A DNA stretch of 64,000 nt from Paenibacillus andongensis (lineage in GTDB: Bacteria; Bacillota; Bacilli; Paenibacillales; NBRC-103111): assembly GCF_025369935.1 (NCBI RefSeq), contig NZ_CP104467.1, forward strand, positions 7,447,001 to 7,511,000, given 5' to 3'. The position numbers and the translations under genes were made by a program. The notes under the pieces were generated by a model. The model was given only the letters and a program-made list of their open reading frames with translations. It made no database searches and was not told the DNA's origin. Below are positions 40,991 through 50,993 of the stretch, piece by piece. Each line of letters starts with the position of its first letter. The stretch's first letter is position 1.

Positions 40991-43294
40991 CTAGTAAGCC
41001 TTCGGAACCTCGACTCTGTGCGTAACACCGTCTTCGGTGAAATAAATATGCGTGTCGAAGCCTTGATCATCCATGAAATAGGACACGTATTTCGGCTCGC
41101 CGTGCTTGATCGGCACTAGGAGTGTAGCAATGCGGTGACTGCGCGCCGGCTTGCTAGTAGCTTTGAGATGCCAGTGCAGCGGCAGTCCCTCGATTTCGGC
41201 TGGATCCACATCCGTAAAGCCTTGATGCTGGGTCAGCTCCAACTCACCAGATGAGCAATAGACGAAACGGCCGTCCATATCCGCTTTGCGGCCTTGGACT
41301 TTGAAAGTCTGTCCGTTCAGCTTCATTTCATACAGCGTTTGGAACAGCCAGTCAACAGAGCCTGCCTGCGACAGGTCGATGTAGTCGACGACAACAACGT
41401 ACGTACCGAAGAAGTAGAGCTCGCGTACATAACGCTCCAAATAAGGAACGTATTCCTTGTATGCTGCGGTTGCGTTACTGCGGGAATAACCGTAGCCTTT
41501 GCGCTGCTCGGCAACTTCAACGAACCCGTTAGCCGCCATGTTCAGCACTTTGTTCTTTTCGGCATATTGGCCCAAACCGTCAATCAAAATATTGTTCGTC
41601 GAGCGCGTCTGTCTGCGCCAGTTCATGTGCATCGTGCTGCTGAATGCCACGTAATAGCCGCTTTCAATGGCGAGCGGTTCCCCGTAAGCATGCAGCAGGA
41701 AGCCGTTTTGGTCGCCATGACTATGGCTGACGGAGCCGTATTTGCTGCTCTTTGTCAACAGCATGATGTGGCGCTCTGGATCGGCCATTTGCAAGTGGAA
41801 CGCCACCCAGCCGATGTCGCGGAACCATTTGACCGGCTCAATATTCACATCGGTTGGGGCGATAGCTTCCACTTGCGGATAATCATGACGGTAGACCATT
41901 TCGTCGAAACGGAAATCCCACCAACCATAGTTGTAAAATTTCATTTCCGAATCGGTATCCGTTTCACGTACCCGCTCAAAATACCACTGGTACAAACCGT
42001 TACCAGTCACACCGGCGAACTGACGGATGTTAAAACCAGTCTTCAAGCTAACCGGATCGCCAAGGGTCGATTGATCACCGAAACTTGCCCGAAGGGTATC
42101 CGGACTGAAAGTGTATAGCGGGAAATCGCCTGTTTTCGTGAAAAATGGTCGTTTATAAAAGTTAATGCCGGTATATTTCTTCAGCAAATTCATCGCTTCT
42201 GTAACAAAAGCCATTCCGGTCGTCCAATACATCGGACCTTCCGCCCAACCTCCGTCCGGCCCGCCCCAAGGCGAATATAAGCACGCATAGTATTCGAGGG
42301 TATAATCCAGCCATTCACGAACCTCCGGCTCCTCATTCAGGAGCGCTATGCAGCACGGGACTAATACACTGGATAGCGAACGCACCGCATGACTATCGAA
42401 CGGCACATGATGGATCTTGGAATTTTCAATAACATGCTGGGCGATTTGACGCGTACGGGCAAGCAGAACTTGCCGCACCCGCTTCCGCTCATCCTCTGTT
42501 AGCTGGGCATGAAGCCAATCATAGCCCCAGGCGATAGCTCCAGCCATACGGAAGGAGGCTTCGTCGTTGTAGTCGCGGCTTGTTGTACCATTCACGTCCC
42601 AGCTGCACAAATGGAGCAGCCACGTTTTCGCGCGATCCAGCAGCGTTTGGTCATTCAAAATCGTACCGGCCACCACGAGATGGCGAACCGCATAAAGAGC
42701 TTCTTGGGTGTCCATGTACATTTGGCGCCACAAATTAGCTACACGCTTATTGCCCGGGTATGGCAGTGGCTCTGCAATCAGCTCACGCTCAATCCAAAGT
42801 TTGACGGATTTCTCATAGAAGATATCAAACCCGCAATAAGCCGGATCTGTTGCTAGTCTACTGCGGAAGTCATCAAGCTCAGAGGATTGCAGCCACAATC
42901 TAGGGTGCTGCGAAGATGCTTCCGCGTATCGGTGTTCTCTGCTAGGCAGCGGAGTTTCCGGTAAATCGGCTGGCACCTCGAAGCGTCGAACGAGACTCCA
43001 GACAGTTTGTGTGCCATCTTCTTGGAGAAGAGCGTACCGCCAGAAATATGTACCTGGGGTTAACGCATCATCCGGTGTATATAAGTTGTATGGAATCGGC
43101 TTAATCGTTTGTGTGTCAGCCTGAGAGAAGGCCTCAGAATGCGAGATTTGCAGTACATAGCGATCATGCTCCAATTGTGCGGGAATCCACGTGAAACGAG
43201 GTGGGTTTTCCAGCAGTACAGTCTGCTCATTCGGTTCGTATTGTACAGTTAACACGCCGCTCTGCGGTTCGTATAATGGCGACAATGAAGTCAT
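40991..43294 (-). CDS. DUF4962/heparinase II/III family lyase
   Basis: The 767-residue protein has no signal peptide. An N-terminal beta domain of the DUF4962 type (about 1-115; LLENPPRFTWIP, GTYFWRYAL) precedes an alpha/alpha toroid (about 120-430; EASFRMAGAIAWGYDWL, GGPDGGWAEGPMYW) and the heparinase II/III beta domain (about 480-767; SVSHSHGDQNGFLLHAYGEPLAIESG). Length and order resemble heparinase II (about 770 residues) and related exolytic lyases. It should act by beta-elimination on a uronate oligosaccharide in the cytosol. ATG 43294 has GGAGGAG 7 bases upstream. It is the last gene of the 41-53 kb operon. Confidence 0.86.
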   Translation of the reverse strand: MTSLSPLYEPQSGVLTVQYEPNEQTVLLENPPRFTWIPAQLEHDRYVLQISHSEAFSQADTQTIKPIPYNLYTPDDALTPGTYFWRYALLQEDGTQTVWSLVRRFEVPADLPETPLPSREHRYAEASSQHPRLWLQSSELDDFRSRLATDPAYCGFDIFYEKSVKLWIERELIAEPLPYPGNKRVANLWRQMYMDTQEALYAVRHLVVAGTILNDQTLLDRAKTWLLHLCSWDVNGTTSRDYNDEASFRMAGAIAWGYDWLHAQLTEDERKRVRQVLLARTRQIAQHVIENSKIHHVPFDSHAVRSLSSVLVPCCIALLNEEPEVREWLDYTLEYYACLYSPWGGPDGGWAEGPMYWTTGMAFVTEAMNLLKKYTGINFYKRPFFTKTGDFPLYTFSPDTLRASFGDQSTLGDPVSLKTGFNIRQFAGVTGNGLYQWYFERVRETDTDSEMKFYNYGWWDFRFDEMVYRHDYPQVEAIAPTDVNIEPVKWFRDIGWVAFHLQMADPERHIMLLTKSSKYGSVSHSHGDQNGFLLHAYGEPLAIESGYYVAFSSTMHMNWRRQTRSTNNILIDGLGQYAEKNKVLNMAANGFVEVAEQRKGYGYSRSNATAAYKEYVPYLERYVRELYFFGTYVVVVDYIDLSQAGSVDWLFQTLYEMKLNGQTFKVQGRKADMDGRFVYCSSGELELTQHQGFTDVDPAEIEGLPLHWHLKATSKPARSHRIATLLVPIKHGEPKYVSYFMDDQGFDTHIYFTEDGVTHRVEVPKAY

Positions 43295-43320
43295 ATCCAT
43301 TCTCCTCCCGGATGGGTACT

Positions 43321-45450
43321 CTAATTTATAAAAAGCAAACCTTTATCAGCTGTTAATTGCATGCGCTTTGAGCTGTTTGTTGGTCCCGGAACCGTAATGA
43401 CAATTTCCTGTGCGGAAATGCGCGTTAGCTCGGCACGGCTGCCTGCACGATAGACATGAATGAAGTCAGCCTGACGGTCATTGCGACGATGAAGCATCGC
43501 TATGAGCGATTGACTCGGGTCAACGGAGTCGCCCGGTGTCTGTACAGCGAGAAGCTCATCACCCGGTTGTACAAGCACCGTATGGAACACGGTCGCAGCG
43601 GGGCTGATGACGCTAGATGCGTGCGACTCCGAGTCAAAGGCCAGTGATTTATCAGAGCCTAGTTCATAAGATATGTGCAATTGAGATGCACCGCTTGCAT
43701 CGACAGAATCGCTAGCAACAAACTGCCCGATGATCGGCAGATCTTGCTCAGAGATAGTGTCGGCGTCAGAAGCAATATCCTTCTGTTCAATGAGAAGCTT
43801 GTAAATTTCATCTCGGCCGAGCGATTGCAGCTGTTCGGCGTTAACTTGAACAGCAGGATGCATCCACCACTCGATGCTTTTCGGCTCTTCACCTGCGAGC
43901 TCGACTTGGAACCAATCAAGCAGCCATTCGCCGGTAAGCAGCAAATGGCGATTCATCGTGCACCCCTCGTAGGCTTCTGTTGACTGGAGCCAAGCGTATA
44001 CAGTTGAATCGTTGGCCTCAAAGTGGACGCAGCGCCCTTCATGCGGCGCTTGGGATCGGCCGTCCAGCGACACGGTGTTGTGGCTGGCGGTTTCGGCAAA
44101 CCACGATTTCCGCATGGGTGAGCCGTAAGGCACCATCCCGAAATCGGGCGTCAGGGTTTGCTCCGTGTGCATCAAGGTCAGATGCAGCTTGTCGTAGTGG
44201 CCGTGGGACCCGCCATGCTCGCCGAAATCGGCGAGGAACGACAGCGGGTTCCCGGCTGCGCGGCCGATGACGAAGCCGGCGTCCGGCCAGAGCCGCGACC
44301 CGCGCGGCTCTAGGGCAGGCGCGCGGTCAGCGGCCTCGCCAGCGCCGTAGAGCAGCGCCTCGAGCTGCTCGCCGCCTGCAGCGCCCAGCTGCCGGTACGC
44401 TTCGCGCAGGACCGGCGCGAGCCCGGCGATGCCGTAGATCGCGAGCCCCTGCTCAGCGATCTCGGCGATCTCGCGGGCGTAAGGGTCCCGCGCAAGCGGC
44501 CCGTCATGCAGGGCGGGAAGTGCGCCCTGGTCGTCGGCCAGATCGGCCAGCGCCTCGAGCATGCCACGCATGGATTGACCGTCTGCGCCGGTGGTGGCGT
44601 AGAGATCAATACCGAATCGATGCGCCATCTCAGCGGATATTAAATAAGCCCGAAGCACGAATACATGGTAATACGTGCTTCCCTCGAACTCCAGCTGATC
44701 GGCTTTCACACCGATCGATAAGTGATGTTTGAAGCCACCTTGGCCTTCAATAAGCGCTTCCAGAGCCGCTTGCCCTCCACGAGCGGCATAGACACAAGCT
44801 AATGATGCGTTCAGCCAAGCGGTGTAGTTGTTCTCCGCATTATTCCGCTCATGAATCAGAATATGCCGGTATTCTTCCATACTACCGGCGAGCAAACCCA
44901 GGAAGGCATCGATCGCCGCCTGTTCCTTCGCCTCAAAAACAACTCCCTCATCGCGCAGCAACAAGTAAGCGCGAATCAAGGTCGTGGACCAGATCGCCTC
45001 CGTCAGCGCCTGGTGAAAAGCACGCCCCTTCAGCATCCAGCCCTGTGCCTCCGGATGCACGGGATAGAGCGGAAACTGCTCTGCGTATTCTACGAGCAGC
45101 CTTTTGCTAATCTGCGCGTACGACTCTTCACCCAGCGCTGCAAAAACAGCAGCTGACTGCAAAGCCACCCGCGCAAGGGACTGGTGCTTGAACACCAGCC
45201 AAGCGCCTCGGTAAGCTTCTCCTTCAATTCGGCAGCCGTGCGGACATAGAAATTCGGACGCATCCACCTGCATTGAATCGAACGTCAGTTCGGTATGATG
45301 GTGTGGACAGACATACTGGTGCCACCACCCCCCAGGTTCCTTAGGAATTATTAGGCTGCCTGATTGCTGCAGCCTATCAATCTCCTCTTTCAAAATGTGC
45401 GCTGTTCGGCCTGCCCATGTCAGTTTTTCCAGCTTTTCGCCTAGCCTCAT
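43321..45450 (-). CDS. Heparinase II/III family lyase
   Basis: The 709-residue protein without signal peptide has an N-terminal Cys/His segment (YVCPHHHTELTF; FLCPHGCRIEGEAYRGAW) like that of the lyase at 3495-5657, then an alpha/alpha toroid with HERNNAENNYTAWLNASL, then the heparinase C-terminal domain (GEHGGSHGHYDKLHLTLM; SHNTVSLDGRSQ). The middle (about 300-400) is unusually Ala- and GC-rich. It should cleave imported uronate oligosaccharides. Its start overlaps the SDR gene stop by 4 bases, and the next lyase follows after 26 bases. Confidence 0.86.
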   Translation of the reverse strand: MRLGEKLEKLTWAGRTAHILKEEIDRLQQSGSLIIPKEPGGWWHQYVCPHHHTELTFDSMQVDASEFLCPHGCRIEGEAYRGAWLVFKHQSLARVALQSAAVFAALGEESYAQISKRLLVEYAEQFPLYPVHPEAQGWMLKGRAFHQALTEAIWSTTLIRAYLLLRDEGVVFEAKEQAAIDAFLGLLAGSMEEYRHILIHERNNAENNYTAWLNASLACVYAARGGQAALEALIEGQGGFKHHLSIGVKADQLEFEGSTYYHVFVLRAYLISAEMAHRFGIDLYATTGADGQSMRGMLEALADLADDQGALPALHDGPLARDPYAREIAEIAEQGLAIYGIAGLAPVLREAYRQLGAAGGEQLEALLYGAGEAADRAPALEPRGSRLWPDAGFVIGRAAGNPLSFLADFGEHGGSHGHYDKLHLTLMHTEQTLTPDFGMVPYGSPMRKSWFAETASHNTVSLDGRSQAPHEGRCVHFEANDSTVYAWLQSTEAYEGCTMNRHLLLTGEWLLDWFQVELAGEEPKSIEWWMHPAVQVNAEQLQSLGRDEIYKLLIEQKDIASDADTISEQDLPIIGQFVASDSVDASGASQLHISYELGSDKSLAFDSESHASSVISPAATVFHTVLVQPGDELLAVQTPGDSVDPSQSLIAMLHRRNDRQADFIHVYRAGSRAELTRISAQEIVITVPGPTNSSKRMQLTADKGLLFIN

Positions 45451-46214
45451 CGCATCATCATCCCGCCGTTGATTTCGATCGTTTCACCCGTTACGTAGGC
45501 AGCTAGATCGGAAACAAGGTAAAGCACGGCGCCTGCTACATCCTCAGGTGTTCCTTCACGCTGCAGCGGAATACCATTCACCGTTGCTAGACGTGCAGTG
45601 TCCGTCGTGAATGTCGCATGGAACATCGTATTTCCGATAAAGCCAGGGGAAACATTATTGACGGTAATTCCACTTGCCGCTACTTCCTTGGCTAATCCCT
45701 TGGAAAACGTTTGTACGGCTGCTTTGCTAGCTGCATATATACTGGAACCAGGTCCGCCGCCGTTATGCGCAGCAACCGATGTCATATTCACGATACGGCC
45801 GCAGCCCTTCGCTTTCATCCCGGCAAGCACCCTTTTGGACATGAACACGGCACTTTTTAAATTTACATCCATAATTCGGTTGTACATCTCTTCGAACATC
45901 TCAGAATTCGCCACACGCTGAACGAGATGGCCTGCATTGTTCACGAGAATATCAATCGTCCCACCCAATGCTTGCTCAACTTCGCTAACGAGTCTGTCGA
46001 TTTGCTCCAAATTCGTTACATCCGCCTGTACCAACACGGCCTCGCCACCTGCCTCTTGAATGGCTGCTACAACTTCCTGCCCTTGCGCAACGTTATTCAA
46101 GCAGTTCACGCCAACCTTCGCCCCATTGCTAGCCAGAGCTAGTGCAATCGCGCGCCCAATCCCCGCGTTAGATCCTGTCACCAGTGCAATTTTCCCCGTC
46201 AAATCGATATTCAT
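45447..46214 (-). CDS. SDR-family oxidoreductase
   Basis: The 255-residue cytosolic protein is a classical short-chain dehydrogenase: TGSNAGIGRAIALA cofactor loop, NNAG, catalytic Ser in NMTSVAAH and YAASK, ending GGMMMR. The coenzyme is NAD(H) or NADP(H). ATG 46214 has GGGAGGG 6 bases upstream. Placed between kinase and lyase genes and overlapping the lyase start, it may reduce or oxidise an unsaturated uronate or keto-uronate, in the manner of KduD; this is inferred from context only. Confidence 0.88.
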   Translation of the reverse strand: MNIDLTGKIALVTGSNAGIGRAIALALASNGAKVGVNCLNNVAQGQEVVAAIQEAGGEAVLVQADVTNLEQIDRLVSEVEQALGGTIDILVNNAGHLVQRVANSEMFEEMYNRIMDVNLKSAVFMSKRVLAGMKAKGCGRIVNMTSVAAHNGGGPGSSIYAASKAAVQTFSKGLAKEVAASGITVNNVSPGFIGNTMFHATFTTDTARLATVNGIPLQREGTPEDVAGAVLYLVSDLAAYVTGETIEINGGMMMR

Positions 46215-46286
46215 TTGAAATCCCTCCCATGTATGTGTTAAATTATTTAATCTTTGCTTGAGGCTATCCCCTGAGTTCGCTCCCAT

Positions 46287-48131
46287 TCACCCACGCAACC
46301 GAGGCCTTACCGTCTCCGGCATGGTCATCGTCAGACAGGTCCCTCGTCCCCACTCGCTGTCGATTGACAGTCCGTAGGCCTCGCCGAACACCATCTGAAT
46401 CCGCCGGTGGACGTTCATGAGTCCAATGCCGCCACCTTGTGATTTGCCTGTCTCTTCCGGCTCCGCCAAGCGGTTTTCCTCCAGCTTCGTGCGCAGTTCG
46501 GCGAGCCTGTCAGGCTTGATGCCTGTACCATTGTCCTGGATGAACACCTGGAACAATCCGCCTTCTTTGCGGGCATCGATGCGTATGAAATGATGCGGTT
46601 CTACACCATCTGGGAATGCATGCTGAAAAATATTTTCGATGAGCGGCTGCAGAGTCAGCCGAACCATCTTTTCCAATAGCAAACCTGACGGGATCGCGAC
46701 ATCAATTTCAAACTCTTTGCCCGTTCGGTGCTGCAAAACAATCATATAATTGCGTACATGATTCAGTTCATTCGCTACCGTAATTTCTTCTAAATTCGTC
46801 TGCACCGAGTAGCGGAGCATAAACGCCATTGCTTCTACCATCTCGGTTATCTCACCGGAATCCTGAACTATTGCATAACAATTAATCGTTTCCAATGTGT
46901 TATATAAAAAATGCGGATTGATCTGCAGCTGCAAAGACTGAAATTCGGCCCGCTGCCGTTCAAGCTTCGTCTCACCTAGCTCAAGCTGGTTCTTCTGCTG
47001 TTCCAGTTCAGCCTCATACACCCGTTCGATCATATCGGAAAGACGCGTCACCATCAGGTTGTAGCTGTGAATAAGACCGCCGATCTCATCCGTTCGGCCA
47101 ATCTCGTCGATGTACTGCCAGTTTCCTTTTTCCGTTTCCCGCATGCTGTCTTTCAGCCCTCGTATAGGGGCAATAATAGACCTACCGAAACGGTACGCTA
47201 GCCATAACGCGATAGCCAGTGTAATCAACCCAACGATGATAGTCGTCGTTCTAATCGTATTGGCTGGTCGGCGCAGCTCCTCAACGGGCATCGATGCAAC
47301 AAGGTTCCAATCGGAGTAGCCAGATTTCCTTGACACAAACATACGTTCCTCTCCATTGTATTTATGAAGGAATGTCTGATTGCCACTCGCCAAAACGAGC
47401 GAAGACAGTTCATCATTAGGCTTCCGCATGCTCATTGAACGAGGATAGATATAGTTTCCGGCGTCGTCCACGATGAAGAAAAAGCCCTTTTTCCCCAGAC
47501 TCACACGATCCCAAGTCTTTGCCAGTTCATCTAATTTGATCTCAATGGCAACTACCCCGCGATTCTCATCACCGTAGGAGGGTCCTCTTACTTTACGTGC
47601 CATCGTTACGACTGATCCTTGATCAACAGGACGAATACTCATATTCAGCAGCGCAATTTTGCCGTCCCCCGCAATTTTCATCAGGTTATCGAATTGTTCT
47701 TGTACGAGCACGGGATCGAGGTTCAGTAGATTCTGATTCTCATAAATGAAGGAGCGCCCATGCTTACCGACGACATAAATCATGTTCAACTGTTTGTACA
47801 AGGTGACAACGCTTTGAACGGAAGATTCTGAAAATTTCTTGATTTTATCCGAATACAAATAATATTCATACGCGTCATCCGGCTTAATTTCCATGAAAGT
47901 ACGCACATCGGAATTGGACGAAAAGGCATTGCTGAGCAGCTCATAAGCCTGCAAGTAACTATCCGTCTGATAGTTTGCACTATCAACCATTTGCTCCATA
48001 TACTGCTTCACTTGGTCGTCTAATGCCCTCGATGATTGCCAGTAAGATACAGCGCCTACGGACAAAAGTGACAGCACGATCACAATGAGAAAGTACGTAT
48101 AAATTTGACCTGACAACGTCTTTCTTTTCAT
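46287..48131 (-). CDS. YesM-type sensor histidine kinase (lyase operon)
   Basis: The 614-residue membrane kinase has helix 1, an extracellular dCache-like sensor (about 30-285; RGVVAIEIKLDELAKTW, GFFFIVDDAGNYIYP), helix 2, HAMP, a coiled linker rich in Glu/Gln/Leu, His_kinase with INPHFLYNTLETINCY and an ATPase domain (ENIFQHAF; DNGTGIKPD; GGGIGLMNVHRRI). It overlaps the regulator gene by 4 bases and probably senses the polysaccharide product bound outside. Confidence 0.93.
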   Translation of the reverse strand: MKRKTLSGQIYTYFLIVIVLSLLSVGAVSYWQSSRALDDQVKQYMEQMVDSANYQTDSYLQAYELLSNAFSSNSDVRTFMEIKPDDAYEYYLYSDKIKKFSESSVQSVVTLYKQLNMIYVVGKHGRSFIYENQNLLNLDPVLVQEQFDNLMKIAGDGKIALLNMSIRPVDQGSVVTMARKVRGPSYGDENRGVVAIEIKLDELAKTWDRVSLGKKGFFFIVDDAGNYIYPRSMSMRKPNDELSSLVLASGNQTFLHKYNGEERMFVSRKSGYSDWNLVASMPVEELRRPANTIRTTTIIVGLITLAIALWLAYRFGRSIIAPIRGLKDSMRETEKGNWQYIDEIGRTDEIGGLIHSYNLMVTRLSDMIERVYEAELEQQKNQLELGETKLERQRAEFQSLQLQINPHFLYNTLETINCYAIVQDSGEITEMVEAMAFMLRYSVQTNLEEITVANELNHVRNYMIVLQHRTGKEFEIDVAIPSGLLLEKMVRLTLQPLIENIFQHAFPDGVEPHHFIRIDARKEGGLFQVFIQDNGTGIKPDRLAELRTKLEENRLAEPEETGKSQGGGIGLMNVHRRIQMVFGEAYGLSIDSEWGRGTCLTMTMPETVRPRLRG

Positions 48132-49168
48132 GAACGGATACCCATTTGTTGCCGATATTCAGAAGGAAGGCAGCCTTCGTATTTCTTAAAGGTTTTTGTA
48201 AAATGGGGATGATCGGCATAACCGACCTCACCCGAGATATCGGTAATTCGCCACTGCGGCTGTTGAAGCAGCTTCTTCGCCTTTTCCATGCGTCTGCGTG
48301 TGCGGTACTGCACGAACGTTTCCGCCGTACTCTGTTTAAATAGTTGGCTGAAATAAGAAGGATTAAGCCCGATAAAGTCAGCCACCTCTTCTAAGGATAC
48401 TTCCTCAGCGAGATGCGTCTCTATATAGTGCTTGGCTTCCTCAACAGGGTCCTTAAGCTTGCCTTTGCGTTTGATGCGAAGCTCATCTAGATACCCACTG
48501 ATCGCTGTCGTGAATCGAAGCCAAGCTTCTTCCTCGCTCACAGCACCGGTTAAATCGAGCTCCCCCTGCATGAAATATACATCCCTCACATTTAACCTTT
48601 GGTGCAATAGCGTATGGATTTCTTGCAAAATATCGCTAACCCGATTGAGCTTAAGCTTATTGGCCTTCAGTTCCACCTGAATTTCATCTACCACGCAGTT
48701 TAATTCCGCCTGCTGCAGCATCCACACGGCTTGCTCCATGCGGCCTGCCCACTGTTCGAGCTTCGTCACAGCAATGAAGGATTCGGAGCTTACTTTACTT
48801 TGGTTACGAATTAGCTTTTCTAACACATGCTGAAATCCCTTAATGTTGACGGGTTTCAGTAGGTACTCTTTTACCCCATAAGACACGCATTTCTGCGCAT
48901 ATTCAAAATCGCCATAGCCGGAAATAACTACAACTTGGATGTCCGCATCCATTTCTGCAACACGAGCACATAGCTCCAGCCCATCCATTTTAGGCATCCG
49001 AATATCGGTAAACAGGAAGTCAGGTCGTTCCTCCCCAATCCGCTGCAGCGCGACAACGCCATTCTCAGCCGTTCGCAGGCTTTCGATGGGCAGTTCCGAT
49101 TGTTCCACGAGTTTCTGTAATCCTTTGCGTATCATCGGTTCGTCATCGACAATGAGTATGCGGTACAT
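48128..49168 (-). CDS. YesN-type response regulator with AraC domain (lyase operon)
   Basis: The 346-residue protein has a receiver domain (ILIVDDEPMIRKG; phospho-Asp in FLFTDIRMPKM; Lys in YLLKPVN), a middle helical region and an AraC DNA-binding domain (GLNPSYFSQLFKQSTAETF; VGYADHPHFTKTFKKYEGCLP). ATG 49168 has GGGAG 8 bases upstream; a reading six codons longer lacks one. It should activate the operon it lies in. Confidence 0.93.
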   Translation of the reverse strand: MYRILIVDDEPMIRKGLQKLVEQSELPIESLRTAENGVVALQRIGEERPDFLFTDIRMPKMDGLELCARVAEMDADIQVVVISGYGDFEYAQKCVSYGVKEYLLKPVNIKGFQHVLEKLIRNQSKVSSESFIAVTKLEQWAGRMEQAVWMLQQAELNCVVDEIQVELKANKLKLNRVSDILQEIHTLLHQRLNVRDVYFMQGELDLTGAVSEEEAWLRFTTAISGYLDELRIKRKGKLKDPVEEAKHYIETHLAEEVSLEEVADFIGLNPSYFSQLFKQSTAETFVQYRTRRRMEKAKKLLQQPQWRITDISGEVGYADHPHFTKTFKKYEGCLPSEYRQQMGIRS

Positions 49169-49257
49169 GAGGAATGCTCCCTTCAAACCCTTATGAAATG
49201 CACGCTCCCCACGAGCGGGTTGGCACGTGAGGAGGCGGTCATGCTCAGCAGATGAGC

Positions 49258-50841
49258 TTATTTACGCGGCATCGACACGGTCGTACCGGAATCTTTACTA
49301 TTGAATTTCTCTGTTGCTTCCTTGATGACTTCGTTACCGCCTTTGGACTTCCACTCTTCCAATACTTTCGGCCAATCGGAGATCGGCTCTTTGCCGTACA
49401 CCATTTTCACCATGTGCTGGAGAATGACGGGAGGTGCTTGGTCGGAAAGCGGCGAAATGTCCGGATTTTTCATTAAAGATTCAAGACGTGGCTCGAAGCT
49501 GATACCGTCGCGTCCTTCATTTTTTAACGTTGTATCATAAACATTCATTAATTTTTTACCTTCGTCGGTCAAGCTAAGTGTCCCTTTATTATAAGTCGTA
49601 TCTTGGACAAGCCACAAGAAGGATTGACGGTAACGCTCTTCATCGACACCTGCCGTATCCGTAGGCGCTTTGTAGTCGATTTTGCCATCCACTGTTTTGT
49701 ACGTGTCACCTTCGATACCGAAGGTAAAGAATTTCTCTGCCTCGTCCGACATCATCCAATCGAAGAACTGGATAATTTGCGCAGCATTTTTAGCATTTTT
49801 ATTGATGAAATAAGCACGCGGCGCAGGTCCATACAAGTAGTGGCCGCCTTTGCCGTCTGGACCTGTCGGGGATGCGATGATCTCGATATCGCCCGTTGGA
49901 ACGGTTGTTTTCAGCTGCGTTTCCCATTGCAGCAATTCATTTGCGTTCATCGACCACATACCTGCTTTACCCGCAAGAATGGTGTTTTTGAATACGGTAG
50001 CGTTGATCGTTGCGAATTCTTTGTTGATCAAGCCTTCATCAAACATCGTTTTGTACGTTTGCAGCGCTTTCGTCATATTCTCTGTGTCGAAAAATTTCGG
50101 CAGAATTTGGTCGCCTTGCTTCTCGAACATGGACAGGTAAGGGAACACATCGAATGCACCGAAGAAGGAGTCCGAATACTTGAAGTTTTCACGACCCATG
50201 TACGGGTTCTCAACGCCCATTTCTTTGAACTTACGAAGTACGGCCATGTACTCGTCAACGGTTTTAGGAACTCCTAGACCCGTTTTATCAAGCAAATCTT
50301 TACGAATGAAAATAGAGCGACGGGAAGGGTTGGACAAGTATTCCGGAATGGCAAAAATTTTACCTTGGTAGGTTACGTTATCCCACGCGTCTTTCGGTAC
50401 TTTTTTGAGCAAGTTCGGTCCGTACTTTTTCAATAAATCATCGAGCGGCGTGAACACGCCTGCCTTCACGGAACCAGCCATTTCTTTGCCGTTCACACCG
50501 CCACTACCCTGTACAACATCAGGAATATCATTGGTTGCAAACATCTGAATCATTTTTTGCTCATATTCTTTGTGAGGAACAAGCACGATATTCATATCGG
50601 AGTTCGTCATCTCTTCTAACTTTTTCACCCATTTGTCTTGATTAATATCAGGCGACTTCTCTACATGTCCGAATGCGAGCGTACGCAAGGAGATGGAGAA
50701 TTTCGTTTTTTCAGCGGGCTTTGCGCTTGACGCACCAGCCGCAGCGCTTGACGCCGGTTGTTCAGCGGTTTTAGAAGAGCAAGCAACCAGCAAGCTGGCC
50801 ATCATGACGGCTGCCATCGTGGTGGGAATCCATTTTTTCAT
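49258..50841 (-). CDS. LplA/LipO-type extracellular binding lipoprotein
   Basis: The 527-residue lipoprotein has lipobox LVAC (about residue 18-21) and an Ala/Ser linker. It belongs to the larger group of sugar-binding proteins paired with LplB/LplC permeases. AGAGGGG lies 5 bases before ATG 50841. It follows the two permease genes, with two CRE-like sites in the gap. It probably binds unsaturated oligosaccharides released by extracellular lyases. Confidence 0.92.
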   Translation of the reverse strand: MKKWIPTTMAAVMMASLLVACSSKTAEQPASSAAAGASSAKPAEKTKFSISLRTLAFGHVEKSPDINQDKWVKKLEEMTNSDMNIVLVPHKEYEQKMIQMFATNDIPDVVQGSGGVNGKEMAGSVKAGVFTPLDDLLKKYGPNLLKKVPKDAWDNVTYQGKIFAIPEYLSNPSRRSIFIRKDLLDKTGLGVPKTVDEYMAVLRKFKEMGVENPYMGRENFKYSDSFFGAFDVFPYLSMFEKQGDQILPKFFDTENMTKALQTYKTMFDEGLINKEFATINATVFKNTILAGKAGMWSMNANELLQWETQLKTTVPTGDIEIIASPTGPDGKGGHYLYGPAPRAYFINKNAKNAAQIIQFFDWMMSDEAEKFFTFGIEGDTYKTVDGKIDYKAPTDTAGVDEERYRQSFLWLVQDTTYNKGTLSLTDEGKKLMNVYDTTLKNEGRDGISFEPRLESLMKNPDISPLSDQAPPVILQHMVKMVYGKEPISDWPKVLEEWKSKGGNEVIKEATEKFNSKDSGTTVSMPRK

Positions 50842-50869
50842 TTCTACCCCTCTTTTCATTTCACTAAGA

Positions 50870-50908
50870 TAGGAACGCTTTCACACCTTCATTGTAAAAG
50901 CGTTTACA
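50870..50908 (-). promoter_or_regulatory. Two CRE-like sites upstream of the binding-lipoprotein gene
   Basis: On the minus strand TGTAAACGCTTTTA (50908-50895) matches the CcpA consensus TGWAANCGNTNWCA at 13 of 14 positions, and TGAAAGCGTTCCTA (50883-50870) at 12. The first is also inside a dyad TTGTAAA-CGCT-TTTACAA, which would fit a LacI-family protein as well. Carbon catabolite control is likely. Confidence 0.6.
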
Positions 50909-50993
50909 AGTTGCCGATATGGAATGTCTTTAGTTCGATTTGTCTTTTTTTTAGAATGCTGTAGAAATGGTTGATTTCATCCAGCGGATTTCC

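Noticed and set aside
41294..42118. Long plus-strand open frame (274 codons) opposite the DUF4962/heparinase gene
   Set aside because: It is the antisense shadow of a well-supported lyase, has no ribosome site and no recognisable domain.
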